From: Gymnopus androsaceus JB14
Taxonomy: Eukaryota > Basidiomycota > Agaricomycetes > Agaricales > Omphalotaceae
DNA length: 64,000 nt
Reading direction: 5' to 3'
NCBI GenBank assembly: GCA_009733575.1
Contig: ML769395.1
Span: 250,987 to 314,986 of the forward strand
Shown: one piece after another, positions 22,256 to 34,639 of the stretch
Layout: the number at the start of each line of letters is the position of its first letter
How positions within the stretch are numbered: position 1 is the stretch's first letter
Notes under the pieces: generated by a model
What the model saw: the letters and a program-made list of their open reading frames with translations, nothing else
What the model was told of the DNA's origin: nothing
The model's database searches: none
Made by a program: the position numbers and the translations under genes

Positions 22256-25004
22256 ATGAACGTATCTCCTACTCCCTCACTTCTCAAGGAGAAAGCAACC
22301 GAGGCCCGCTTAGAACATGCCGAAGAATACGACTTTGGCGGTGAAACTAAACTACCGCCTCCACCTAGCCTTTCCAAAGAAGATGAACGCAAATTGTGGC
22401 GAAAGATTGACCTTAGGTTAATGCCTATACTTTGTGTGATGTATCTCATGTCTTTCATGGATCGTGGTGAGTATCGTGATTCCCTTTGGAGTATTGTATT
22501 TCATGAACCTGTTCTCTAGGAAATATTGGTATTTCTTCAATGCACGACCTAAATGATAATAGAATAATCTAATCTATTGTATTTTCAGGGAATGCTAAAC
22601 TTGAAGGGCTCGAAACTCAGCTCAACCTGATCGGAAATCGGTATAACATTGCATTGGTGTATACATTTCAGATTTTCAAGCGTGTTGGATGTCGCTGATG
22701 ATAACCTACTTTCCAGACGATGTACTTCATCGTAAGGTTTTCATTATCTTTCACAGATTTACACTAACTTCGTGTGTCTGATAAGCCCTATTGCATCTTT
22801 GAATGCCCTGCCAAGTGAGTTGACAATCTCTATTGTGCTCTTTTCTTGGAAGACTGATCATAGGTCTTGATTTGTATTCTGTTAGCTTGGTATTGAAGAA
22901 GTTCCGCCCTTCCATGTCAGTGCTCTATCACTTGCATTCTTCTGCCTTTCAAGAATATGATGTTTCTCAGATGGCTACCCTGCATTACTGTTCGTGCTCA
23001 TTCATTCCGGCCCTTGGGCTCATTGTGAATACGATATTGACGGTTTGAATCAGGTCGTCTGGGGTATAATCATGTAAAGTGGATGTCTTTCTTTGACCGG
23101 ACGTTGGGCTTATCCAAAATAGGTTATCCATGGGCTTCGTTAAAACGTGCGCACGCACAAAATGAACAGTTTTATGCCAGATTTCTCTGACATGGGGACC
23201 CAGATATCCACAACTAGTAGGTGTACGCGTTTGTCTCGGTGTCGCCGAGGCAGGTCTATTCCCGGGCGTTACGTACTAGTAGGTGCCAATGAGCTTATAA
23301 AAGGCGAAGTGTTAAACAACCTTAAATAGCCTTTCTTTATGGTACCCAAGGCACGCTCTCCAAACCCGTATTGGTCTCTTTTTTGGTGCAGCGACTATAG
23401 CCGGGGCATTTGCAGGTCATATATCTCATCTACTATCGTATTCACTTATTGAGACTATTTCAGGTCTACTTGCGTTCGGGATCTCGTTTATGAGTGGTAC
23501 TCAGGGATTGCTCGGGTGGTCCTGGATCTTCGTGAGAAATTCTGCTTTTTACAATCCATGCATGGTTCGACATAGCCCTCTAGATCATTGAGGGAGTTGC
23601 GACAGTAGCTGTTGGCCTGTTTTCTTTTCTAAGTTTGTCAAGTTCACCAATATCAGTCCCTAACTACCTACATTAAATTTATACAGTTCTCGTGGACTTT
23701 CCGGTAACAGCGAAGTTCCTGACACCGGAGGAACGAGCATATGTAATCTGGATTAAGAGTGAGTACTAAGTATACTCCGCCGCCGCCTTTCTTCGGTCTT
23801 TCTCATATGATGTACCAGAATATGATAATTCCTCAGTCGGGGAAGAAGAACATTTCCAATCCAAGCATATCTATCAAGCTTTCACGGACTGGCAAGTAGG
23901 TTGTAAAATTATCGATTATTTTCAGCTGCTCACAAAGCCAAGATTTGGATTCACATCTTGATATACATGTCGCTTGTTGCCCCCCGTAAGTTGAACTGAA
24001 ATGATGTTCTTTTCACTACTAACCTATTTCTTCTAATTAGTCTACGGTACTATCTAGTCTTCCCTACGCAGATTAGAATACACACTGACAATGAGTTCGA
24101 TGTAGGAATCACCCTCTTCCTACCGTAAGTTGCTATCTCATATCATATTTTCGACCCTCTGATTTCAGACTCGGATAGGACCATCATTAGCGAGTAAATG
24201 CTCATTCATATCTTGTACCATTGGATGAATACTGATAAATGATCGTTGTATAGCTTTGGCGAGTTTTCAACAGCAGTAAGTCAACTGCTCACAGTGCCGC
24301 CATATATCTTTGCAAGTACGTTACTCTCCTTTCAGCCATTAGCTACGAGTAATCTAAGACTGTATTCTATCCAGCGATGGTTCTGGGCTTGTTTGCATAC
24401 TTCTCCGACAAGCTGAAGATGCGCGCGCCATTCATATACGCTTCGCTCATAATGTGTCTTATTGGCTTTTCAATCAACATTTCAGAGGCATCGTCTGGTG
24501 CTAAATACTTTGGGACATTCTTGATTGTTGCCGGTAGCTATGCCGGATTTCCAGGTGTTGTTGCATGGTACGTTCAGGAGGGTCAAATTCGGAAAAGTCA
24601 AACTGATTGTCTTGTATTACAACTTGAAGGCTCAGTAACAATCTATCTGGACAGTATAAACGAGGAGTTGGGATGGCGCTTCATATTGGTATTGGAAACT
24701 TTAGTGGTGCCATAGCGTCCAATATTTTCAGAACTCAAGATAAACCTCGATTTATCTTAGGCCGTACGTCGAGCTGGTAGCTTTTCATCACCTTCGCTGA
24801 TATCATCTTTTAGATGGAATCGAGTTGATGTTTGTGGCAATTGGACTCATATTTGTTCCGATAACTGTCGCTACTTACAAACGGATTAACAAGAGGAGAG
24901 CCGAATTTATAGCACGGGTGGCTGAAGGATCGGAAAAAAAGCTGTCTTCAGATGAGATCAGGGCTTTGGGTGACAAAGCGCCGGACTTTGTGTACACTAT
25001 CTGA
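22256..25004 (+). CDS. MFS transporter, anion:cation symporter (Dal5/allantoate-permease type)
   Basis: The ATG at 22256 starts MNVSPTPSLLKEK. About eighteen short exons join in frame to the TGA at 25002. Landmarks are LWRKIDLRLMPILCVMYLMS followed by FMDRGNAKLEGL, RPSIWLPCITVVWGIIM, YPQLVGVRVCLGVAEAGLFP, WYPRHALQTRIGLFFGAAT, GWSWIF and IIEGVATVAVGLFSF, then LTPEERAYV. The C-terminal half includes SQLLTVPPYIFATMVLGLFA and GVGMALHIGIGNFSGAIASN. This order is diagnostic of the ACS family, whose fungal members import allantoate, nicotinate, vitamins or other organic anions. The substrate cannot be read from sequence. Frames that appear broken around 23130-23220 and 24570 are resolved by introns, so I consider it intact. 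Confidence 0.88.
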
Positions 25005-25842
25005 TTTCTTTGCACATATCTTTACTGAAATATTCGTTTCTGAACTCATTCTCACTGCGTTATAAGTACAGGGTGCGATGATCGTAAAATCGGGGTGCTA
25101 CGGGCCTGTGGATAAAGCGCAGAGTAGTAAAGCGCAACTCATGAATTTGACTGAGAGCGTGTAAAACCACATCTAAATTAATTGAACACTGGGCGGCGGC
25201 ACAGAGACTTCAATTGTACTACACGTTGGTCGCGCATCCGATGGGCACTTAAGGGCGCTTAATGATGCGCTTTTTATTCACACGCTACATCGGTTTCATG
25301 AATCATGGTTAGTTTGAAAATTCAAGCTTATTATTTTCAACCTTTCAACTCGAACGCGCGAAAGTTTCAAGTTTCAATTTGAAGGCTCAGCCTCGGTTTC
25401 GGCAACGACGGTCCCGTTACTTCCGTTAGAAGGCGGTCCTAAATAATTGCGCAGCTCGCCATTAAGCGAGAGGGTCAACTTGAAAGACCAAGTAATTACC
25501 CAGTACTGTAATTGCCTTCCTTGCAAGAAGAACAGAAGCAAGAAAGATTAGGTAGCCGGAAAATTTCAGACCTGTTTCAGGCATAGAGACACTCGCGCTC
25601 TTCATCTCTCCTATGTAGTTCCAAAAAAAGATCGACGGTGGTAAAAGCAGTCGGGTAAACCTTTTTTATGTGATGCTCTGATGGGTGCTCCACAGTTACA
25701 TTTTTTATCGGGTGTATAAAAGGTATGTTTTCAGATCGTGTCGCTTTTTTTCCCCTCAACACTCGATTTACAGCACTCACCAGAGTTTCTTCGTGTTAAA
25801 CCCGTCCACTCTTTCTACCCCACTTTCCTTAATCGTGCCGAC
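25005..25842. other. Intergenic, promoter of the 25843 gene
   Basis: No gene was seen. Homopurine/homopyrimidine stretches occur around 25340-25400. A TATA element is listed separately. Confidence 0.5.
25715..25722 (+). promoter_or_regulatory. TATA element TATAAAAG upstream of the small secreted protein
   Basis: TATAAAAG lies about 120 nt before the ATG at 25843, a spacing that would leave a short 5' UTR in fungi. Confidence 0.55.
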
Positions 25843-26323
25843 ATGCGTTTCTTCACTGCTCTCGCCGCTTTCACTCTCGTCGTTGCGCTTCCCGCATTCG
25901 CTGCTGAAAGGAGCCAGCCTTCCAGCGTCGCTTCCAGGGGTTTTATTTGCCCTGAGACTGACAAAAACCAAAAGTCCAAGATCGATGACCGCTGTGACAC
26001 GCCCCCATACTCTGACTCGGTCTTTGGCTGCACGTAAGTGAAAATATTGCCGAGTTTTTGCTATGACTTATCCATTTTGCTTCAGTTTCCAAGGAACCAC
26101 TAGCAGCACTTCAACTCTCCAATGCATATACGATGTGGTAATTATGCTATGCTCTTATATTTGGTTGAGGGTCCTCTGTTGACTATGTTATTAGCTTACT
26201 GGGGACTGTTTGAGTGCGGATAAATCTTGCCCCAGTTCCGCCATTGATCTTGCCAAGTTGAAGAAACGCTCAGTATCGCCCGCCGCTCCTGTCACTTCAC
26301 GTCAATATAAAAACCGCCTCTGA
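25843..26323 (+). CDS. Small secreted cysteine-rich protein with C-terminal KKR site
   Basis: Three exons; the stop is TGA at 26321-26323. The signal peptide is MRFFTALAAFTLVVALPAFA. The mature part has six cysteines (in GFICPE, DDRCDT, FGCT, LQCIYD, GDCLS and KSCPSS), enough for three disulfides. Near the C-terminus LAKLKKRSVSPAAP contains a dibasic KKR, a possible Kex2 cleavage site that would release a short tail ending KNRL. Size, cysteine content and a strong TATA box are typical of highly expressed small secreted proteins or effector-like proteins of basidiomycetes. No named family is recognised. Confidence 0.8.
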
Positions 26324-29020
26324 AGTTAGTGCACTATGGCTGCACCTCACACTGATGAGTCGGTAGCAATATCGACGTTATACCTACTTAGCCCCGTGAT
26401 ATTTCCACTGATTATTTCTTCTCGTAGTGCATATAATATTTTCAAGATATCGGCTCTGTGCTTGCGCTAGGCACAGATACTTCCATGATGCTGGGTTTCT
26501 TTCGACAAGGTTAATGACCGTGGACAATATTAGAATGTTATCACTCGCCTTTTTCGATTCAGCGTTATCATAATATCATATCCATAGAAGAGAGAGAGAG
26601 ATGTAGATGTTCCAATGATTCATTCATTTTGCTCCCGAGTCTCAGGTTTATGCAGAGGAAGCGACTGAACAATCTTCAAGAACCCAGCATTTCCTCTACC
26701 ACAGTTGGTCCTGAATTATCTCCTTCGCTTGGGAACTTGGGAAGGTAGGTAGGGAAGCAAAATTAAGTTTTGTGCCAGTTATAATTGAGAGGGATGTCGA
26801 CATTGAGCGCTGAGCATCTAGGGGTAAATATGCCAACGCATCCTTTACACCTGGCTGTTGATCTCAGAAAATCAGAAGTCGATGAGATAGCCGGAACTAG
26901 CGTGCGAGTACGAGAAGTCGTATGATTTGTAGGGTATCTGCTTCAAGGATTGGAATTCATCCGTGTTATTCATGCAGGTCATGTTGGTAGACCCTCAATT
27001 CCCTCGAGATCCTACGTGTTCTTACTTTCTTTCTCGCTCTGTCATCTGGCATTGGCTGTTTTCCCGGGCCCTTTCTTCGCTTCGAGATATTGAGATCACT
27101 GCATGGTAAATATATTCATATTCAAATCGGTGGTGTGAGCTCAAGAAAATCATACCTGCGACTTCTTAAATAATCTTCTTTCTCCCAGCTCACCTTCTTG
27201 GCCCCTGTTGAATTCTAGGTTTGTCTCGAGCAACGGCAGAGTTGTAGGCCCCCGGGGGTATGAAGAATATTTTTGACGAAGAAGGAATAACAGATAGTCC
27301 CTAAAAAGACCATCGACCTCAAGACTTCATATGACCTGTACATCAGTCCCAAGCCTGCAATATTAACTTCGAGACAGTCACTACCGACAAGCGGCTTGAC
27401 GAAGGTCTACTGCGCATTGTTCGCAACTAAGACAAGCACTGGTGTTCCTTCGACAAGCAGATGTCGCTAGTGACTGACAATGAAGACACAGAAACCTAGA
27501 GGACGATGCATAGGAAGTAGTGGGTGAGAGGAAGGAACATTTAGAGTGTGGGGCGCATGAAATACCTGATTGATAGCACTGGATTTACAACTCAGTCACT
27601 GAGTCAGTACACAGGTCCCCCGACTCGGGAGTCCCCCTTAATGCAATTCAATTGGTTGAAGGACTGGTGAGGGGTCAATTATTGTAAGAGGGCGGCCACT
27701 TGATTGCTAGTTTTTTGTTCTGAAACCGCGTAGGACGGGTGGTTACATGAGCACTATCAGCGATAAGATCCCACCCGACCAAGAATATACCCATTTTTCC
27801 AAGGGTTTTCACCTTAACAGGTGGAAATTAAACATGAGTTGTCAGTTGGTGGTCAGGGTGAGATGGTGTCGAGCTCGCCACGGAGGTTTATGTCAGCTAA
27901 CCATTACGAATTCGGTCAAAGATGTAGAGGAAAAAAGAGGAATCTAGGAGCACAAGGAGTCAGACATACCATTATTGGGCAGATGAGACCCTCCTTCGAG
28001 GGCGTATTAATATTTCATCTCTAAGCAAAGACTGTTTTGGCCAAAAATTCAAAATGATATTGTAGAGTTTACTCAGCCCCCCTCCCCCCTACAAGTTGAT
28101 TTTTGTGCGACGGCACGCTATAAGTCGATTACTGTACCAACCGAACTATTGAAGGGTTAAGGGACCTCCTGACACTCCAAACATTCATCAAGATGAACCT
28201 GTAATTGGCAGTATCAAGGCAATATAATGAGAAAATGAGGACATTTTGTTGGCCTAAGGAAGAAGACTATGAGCATACCTTTGACACCCGAAAATATACC
28301 TGAATATCTTCTCCCCGATAAAAGTAACCAGTGTGATTTTACGGCGCAGCATTGGCCCCCAAGTCGATTGCATCTTCGATGGACCTGTTTGAGGAAGCAA
28401 GTAATTTGAGTTCTCATCTTCAAATCAAGTACATACTGATCTTTGCTGAAATTTCTTTTTCTCAAAGCTCTTCAGCGATTAGCAAGGCGTATTGGATTCA
28501 AAGTCAATCGTTTCACAGCCACATGATGCGTGCCGCGCCTGACATTCTCCGCCAGAGCGTCTAAATACAGTAACGCCAACGCCTTCCTCAGTTCCTGGCC
28601 CTTCCTTGACCTTCCTGGTTTCTTGCCGATTCGATTTTTCCTTCTCTAGTCAAGAAGTCCAGACGTATGCTAATTGTACTAACCTTTCCCTACGCTAGAT
28701 CTTTACTATGAACATGCTCAGAAGTACTCGTGAAACCGTTTTCATTCTCGTCATGGATGGCGTTACCCGATTGCTGGCGCTGAGAAAAGGGTCTTACATG
28801 TAACTTGTTGGCCTGCGGAGGAGCCCGTGAGCCTTTAGACGCGTCGATTGTGCTGTTATAATACTGATAAGATTCAACTTCTTCCATAACTTTTAGGCCC
28901 TAGGTCCTCATCGACCCCTTGTACACGTATCAACGCTTCTGCGTGCTTCTTATGCATTTCCCGCACAACTTCCAAACCGCTTTAGACCCAGCACTCTTTA
29001 GACCCAGCACTCGACCACAA
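26324..29020. other. Long intergenic region, 2.7 kb, no gene recognised
   Basis: I see no splice-joined frame with protein character. A GA dinucleotide tract lies near 26590, a C-rich tract near 28077-28090, and a 12-bp direct repeat (TTTAGACCCAGCACT-type) just before the permease start, at 28980-29010. Confidence 0.5.
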
Positions 29021-31359
29021 ATGGCTGAAATAACACAGCCTACTGAAATGGATGTTCATCCAACTCAGAGCTCGCAAGCAACTGCTATGCCCTCCAAAGT
29101 TATCCGTGATAAAACCCAGCGACATCTGAAGGTTTGTCGACGTTCGACCCTATCCCCTTCTTTGGACTAATTGCTCTGTTTTTGTAATAATAAAAAAAGA
29201 ACAGACATGTCCAACTCATCGGCATTGGAGGTGATGCCTATTGTCGCTACTAGCATTTACTAGACTAAAAATTTCTTTAGGGGCTATTGGGACCGTTCTA
29301 TTCGTTCAGATGGGATATGTGCTTCCTAATGGTGGACCTGGGAGTTTGTTCATCGCATTCTTATTTTACAGTTCAGTTGTATTATCGGTGAATTCCTGTC
29401 TCGCCGAAATGACTACCTGGATGCCAATTACCTCTCCATTCGTGCGTAGTCTCTAAACCATTTTTTCCCGCTGTGTTCGCCATTGATCCTTCATAGGTTC
29501 GATATGCTGATCACTTCATCGATCCTGCTCTCGGGGTCACTTGTGGCTTCAATTATTTTGTTATCACTGCCATGTCAGTCCCATTTGAAGTTGTCGCCGT
29601 CAATCTTTTGTTGCATTTTTGGACCGACAAAATACCGATGATTGTGGAAATTTTCATCGTTCTCGGGCTTTATCTGTAAGCCGTACTACTCTCCTTTTCA
29701 TTGTTCCTCACAATTCTAACATTGACATTACCTGTCTAGAATGCTCAACGTCTTTGCTGTCAACTATTTTGGAGGTAAGCCATCATTGCTTAAAATTAGT
29801 CATTTTTTTTTTCATTTTCTACAGAATCCGAGTTTTTCCTTGCTTTCGGTAAAGTTTTGCTAGCCTCTGGGCTCATCGTTTTCACGTTTGTGGCCATGGT
29901 GGGCGGGAATCCAAAGCACGAAGCTTTTGGATTCAGGAACTGGACTCGTTAGTAAAGTTTATGCGATTATAATAAGCTTAACTAATTCATATTCAGCCTC
30001 TCACGTATCTGTGAGTATCTGCTATCCTTTGATAACCAGTTCAGTCTCAAAGCACATGCTAGGGTGCGCCATTTGCAGAATACAAAAAATCGGGTAATCT
30101 AGGTCGATTCCTTGGTTTCCTTAGGTAGGTTTCCTTGCGCGCGCCGCTAGCTGTCTCATTCGTTTTTTTTAGCTGTCTCATTCAAGCCTCAGTGACGATT
30201 GTTGGTAAGCTTATTTTTCCAGGGTTTTAATTGCCCAAGGTTGATCATCTAAAGGTCCAGAATACATTTCCGTCACCGCTGGAGAAGTCTGTAACCCACG
30301 ACGCACCTTACCACGGGCCTTCCGCTCGACCTTTCTTCGCCTATTAGTCTTCTTCGTTCTAGGAGCGTTCTCCATTGGTATTCTCCTCCCGTATTCCTCT
30401 TTGGAGCTCGCGGAAATTATTGCAAGTCCCGGACCGGGTGCATCTGCATCTCCGTTTGTTCTTGCGCTGCAACAATTAGGCGTTCCCGACGCCTTGACCC
30501 ATGTAGTGAACGCCTTGATCATGCTTTCTGCATTTTCCGCCGGGAATGGATATGTTTATTCGGCTGCGAGGTGCTTGTATGGTATGTCACTAGATGGAGT
30601 TGTCGCTGGGAAAGAGAGAGGATCAACAATGAGTAGGTTAGGGTGGTGTACAAAGAAAGGTGTTCCAGTCTGGTGTGTCGGGGTGGCGTGTTCCTTCGGA
30701 CTATTGGCTTTCATGCAGCTCAGTGATTCTGCGAGCAAAGTTTTAGAATGGTACGAGATTCCTATACGTCGTCTACTATTTTCTCACTTCTCACTTCGTC
30801 TCTTAGGTTAATCAAGCTAATTGTGGTTTCTGGTTCTTTCAATTATGCCTGCATTTCACTCTCATACCTGCGCTTTTACAAAGTAACCATTACCATGATC
30901 TTCGGCACTTGACTAGTTAGTGACTTCCTTGCTATAGGCCCTCAAACTTCAAAATATATCGAGAGAGAATTTGCCTTATAAAGGGAAATGGCAGCCGTTT
31001 TGCGCGTGAGTCTTTCGTTTTTTATCCTGCGACATAACGAACCTTCTTCCCATAGCTACTACGCCTTCTTCTTCACTTCGTTGATGATCGGGATCCAGAT
31101 ATACTCTGTTTTCATTACAGAGCCGCTAGACATACCGCCGATCATATTCACGTTCACAATGGTTGTACTTTTGCCTCTGGTATACCTAACAACTAAGCTG
31201 CGATACGGAACGAAGGTGAGAGGTTCGGCAGGAGCTTCTAAAGATACTGACTTCTGGCACTAGATTCGGGATTTAAATGTCGTCAATTTCTTTGAAGATG
31301 AACGACAACTGGTAGATGAACACGAGAAAGAGTTAGGAAAAGTTCAAAGTCTAAATTAG
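29021..31359 (+). CDS. Amino-acid permease (fungal APC/YAT family)
   Basis: The start is MAEITQPTEMDVHPTQ. After the first intron the conserved entry motif reads KNRHVQLIGIGG then AIGTVLFVQMG. Later landmarks are LAEMTTWMPITSPFVRYADH, the helix SVPFEVVAVNLLLHFW, SVTIVGPEYISVTAGEV then NPRRTLPRAF, SPFVLALQQLGV, SAFSAGNGYVYSAARCLYG and a long C-terminal hydrophobic part (FFFTSLMIGIQIYSVF). It ends KELGKVQSLN before TAG at 31357. These are the hallmark segments of yeast-type amino-acid permeases with about 12 helices in the plasma membrane, coupled to protons. Substrate range is not evident. About fourteen exons; an AGCTGTCTCATTC duplication near 30148-30183 sits in intronic sequence. Confidence 0.88.
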
Positions 31360-31515
31360 GATAGCCCGATAAACCCCCTTTAACAATGGATTATCATTTT
31401 CACTACCTCTTGTTATGATCCCGGAAGCCATCTGGAACAGGCGACGACGTATAGTTGCTGCCGGAGGAATGCGTAATCTGCGGCTCTACAAATCCTCGTC
31501 ATCCAGGGGTTTCAG

Positions 31516-31523
31516 GTATAAAA
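31516..31523 (+). promoter_or_regulatory. TATA element upstream of the SDR gene
   Basis: GGTATAAAAGC lies about 40 nt before the ATG at 31560. The start at 31560 is preferred over upstream in-frame starts because the TATA box lies between them and because MFSPNRVWFITG is the normal N-terminus of this family. Confidence 0.6.
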
Positions 31524-31559
31524 GCTGCGAACCATGGCAAGTTCATATACATCATTGCC

Positions 31560-32710
31560 ATGTTCTCTCCCAATCGCGTTTGGTTCATCACTGGGACATC
31601 TTCAGGTCTTGGGAAATCCCTCACTGGCATCCTTCTCGCGAACGGAGAACGCGTTGTAGCAACTTGCCGTGACCCTAGTGTACACGACAAACTTTCGAGT
31701 CATTACAAAGACCAACTTTTGGCCTACAAGCTTGACGTTACAATGGAGGAGCAAGTCAAAGCTGCGCTAGCTGCTGGAGTAGAAAAGTTCGGTCGAATTG
31801 ATGTTGTTGTGAATAATGCAGGTATCGGATTGTTTGGGGAGATGGAAAGTGTACCCGAAGAGGATGCGAGATATATCATGGAGTTGCAGTTTTGGGGTCC
31901 TATACATGTAATGAAAGAGGTGAACAGTCTAACCACTACGCTTTTCGGTGCTATATACTTATAGTTCTCTTCCAGGCTGCGCATATCTTCCGTGAAATCA
32001 ATCCATCTGGGGACGGTGGACGTATCTTCAACATTAGCACTGTAGGTGGTTATCGAGCCAACCCTGTCCTCTCCTACTACTCTGCAAGCAAATTCGGTAA
32101 GAGACATTTTGTAAATCATGCAATCTGTGCTCATTTCAGTCTCATTTTAGCTCTCGAGGCAGCCACACAGTCCTTCCTCCGAGAGATGAATCCTTCTTGG
32201 AACATCAAAGGTTGTATTCTTGAGCCTGGAGGTTTCCGCTCAGAATGGAGTTCCGGCCACAATTCAAAAGTCATTCCCCCCCATCCCGCTTATGCAGATC
32301 CTACAAGCCCTACTTCCTTGTTCCGACAAGTCCATGGAAAGATCCCTTTCCTTGGTGACCCAGTGAAGATGGGAAAAGCGGTTTTGCGACTTGCAGATCT
32401 CTCTATGGGCGTCCGTTCCGAACTTGCAGGAGTTTGGATAGGCGAAGGAGTAGAGAGGAGTGTTACGGAGCATATTGCTACTGGAGCTTTAGGAAACACG
32501 CCTGTCGAACTGCCGCTCAGGGTTCAGCTAGGAAGTGAATCGTTATTTCTGGTGAAAATGCAGGCCCAAAGCACGATGGATGATGCGGGACAGTGGGCGT
32601 GGATCAGCCATTCGACGAATGCCGATGATATGGATGGCGAGAATTACGTGAAGCAGTATCTGATGGGCTCTGGTGGTTTTCAGGATGTCGATAAGGCGTT
32701 GTCCAGCTGA
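31560..32710 (+). CDS. Short-chain dehydrogenase/reductase (classical SDR)
   Basis: Exons 31560-31919, 31976-32096 and 32151-32710 give about 346 residues. The Rossmann glycine motif is TGTSSGLG at residues 10-17, followed by the NNAG motif (DVVVNNAGIGLFG). The catalytic Ser is in ISTVGG and the catalytic Tyr/Lys in YYSASKF. LEPGGFRSEW corresponds to the PG motif after the active site. The protein is longer than a minimal 250-residue SDR, with a C-terminal extension (HSTNADDMDGENYVKQ). It is probably a cytosolic NAD(P)-dependent oxidoreductase. Fungal relatives with the same start act on diverse alcohols or ketones, so no substrate is assigned. Confidence 0.88.
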
Positions 32711-34639
32711 TATACGCGTCGCGCTCTATGTCCGTGTTTTCCATGTAATCCAATTTGAATTTGTCTTCCATTGCCACCGTCGAGCTGCATTATTTACAAA
32801 ATCCCACTTGCAGCATCTGCGCTGGAAGCACATTAAGCTTAGAAAAATACTGCCTCAGTTTATGCTCAGTCGGATCCAAACGAACCATCAGAAGCTCTTC
32901 CGACCGGCGAACCTTGCGTGGTGGCTTGGAAAAGTGGCAAAAGCTTCAACTCAAAACTCTCGATACAAGTCTATGGTCGACATGGCTTCTTCGGGGACCT
33001 CAAGGATAGGAGATACTACGGCGAAGAGAGGTTTTGGGCATTTGGTATGATGAGTTATATCGGAACTGTTGTTTCGAAATGCGTAATGTCAGTTATCATA
33101 GGATCTCGAATTGACGCTATGTCGGAAATTTCACGACCTAGAAGCTGGCGTATCCCTGTTATAGACCTTCATTCCCCGAAAGCTGCCATGGGCCATTGGG
33201 TTACGCTTAGTGAGTGTAGTAGTGAGGGTAAATGGTCGAAAGAGGACACCATGCTTTATTTTTTTTGATCGAGTCTATTTGCTCGGAATGCCCTCATTTA
33301 TAGTTGCGAAAATGTTTTGCTTAGAAAAGATCGAGCGACACGGTCCTGGGTTTGTTGGTATCATATAGGGACCTACCCTCAGATCCTGCTACCGGTCATG
33401 TACTGCCGTTCATTGCCTTTCGACAAACACAAGTTCATCCTATGATTGCCTATGCGTCCTGACTGGTATTGCTCTTAGGCAAGCTTCATGTCTATTTAGA
33501 AGCCCCTCATTTATACCTCCTACCTCGCTCCTGTCTAACCTCCCGAAAGAATGGGGTGAACCGGATTGTACAAACCATGACTGCGGTGTACACCCTATGA
33601 TTGGCTATGTGTACTGACTGATATAATTTTTTTGCTTTTAGACAAGCTTCATGTCTTACTCAAAAGCCTATCATTTATACCTCCTCCCTCGCTCCTGTCT
33701 AACCTCCCGTGAACCGGATTGTACGAGTACAAACCATGACGGTGCTTGGGGGGTGGCAGAGCCTTCAAGGAAACTCAGTCGTGGAATGCTGCCAATGGTC
33801 TGCGATGGTGCTTTATGGGAGAACAAGCCGACAATTCGGTCTGCAATATCATGCAATCTTCGGAGATGTAACGTCAAGCCCAAAGTGAAGTCGGAGTGCA
33901 ACAAATATAAGTGATGTATTGTGGAAAACAGCACCAAGTGAGATTCATCTCCCGCCATTTCGCGGTTTTAGATTCTGATTAGACCACAGGTGCTGGATCG
34001 GGGGCCAGCTGAGTACAAGTATGTTTGCGAATCGGCGCAAACATGAAAGTGAACGCACGTTCAGTCCGACTTCCGGTTCTTAGCTTACAAGATACGCTAC
34101 GATTTTTTGCACATCAACCCTAAACCAGCTGGATGAAGGCATCGATTCAGCTGCAGCATTGAAGGACTGTTTGCAAGCCTTATTTGTCCTGTATCTATGG
34201 CTTCTTCGAGTCGGGCTGCCATACCAGTCCAGGCTATTTCTTCCGACTTTCATCGACGATCTCATCTTTCAAATTTTCTAGCCCAAATGCGTTTGTCGTG
34301 ATGGTGGTAAGAAAGAGCAACTCCGCAGTACTACAGATTTCTCTTATACAAATCATCATCTCGATCCTGTCAGCTACTGGCGAACGTTTGCGTCAACCCC
34401 GAGGCGGAATTGCCCTTGGCGCCATTGCAAAACGACGGCTTTCTAATCGCGTTGGTGCCAACACTAGCGTCGAAATAAAATCCATTCAACGTATGTAGAT
34501 GAAGCACAAGTTGGTAGCTATAGCAAATAGGAGGTGAATATTTGAGTCCTGGATCTCGCTTAACAGGTTTTGATTCTATTACTAGCTCAGGGTAGCCGAT
34601 GCGGTAGCTTGCTCGCGCCTTGGATTCACGTCTATTCAC
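32711..34639. other. Intergenic, 1.9 kb, no gene recognised
   Basis: This stretch contains the 155-bp tandem duplication listed separately. The 116- to 125-codon frames at 32673-33268 overlap in different frames and show no domain character. Confidence 0.5.
33439..33745. repeat. Two-copy tandem repeat of about 155 bp
   Basis: Unit 1 (33439-33593) and unit 2 (from 33594) both start CCTATGATTG and share AAGCTTCATGTCT, CATTTATACCTCCT, CTCGCTCCTGTCTAACCTCC and GAACCGGATTGTAC. Several small indels show that the copies have diverged. Confidence 0.82.

Noticed and set aside
22500..24720. Apparent stops and frame changes in the MFS transporter suggesting a pseudogene
   Set aside because: Each is removed by a short GT...AG intron that restores conserved family segments.
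32673..33268. Overlapping plus-strand frames after the SDR gene
   Set aside because: Three overlapping frames of similar length with no motif; likely chance.
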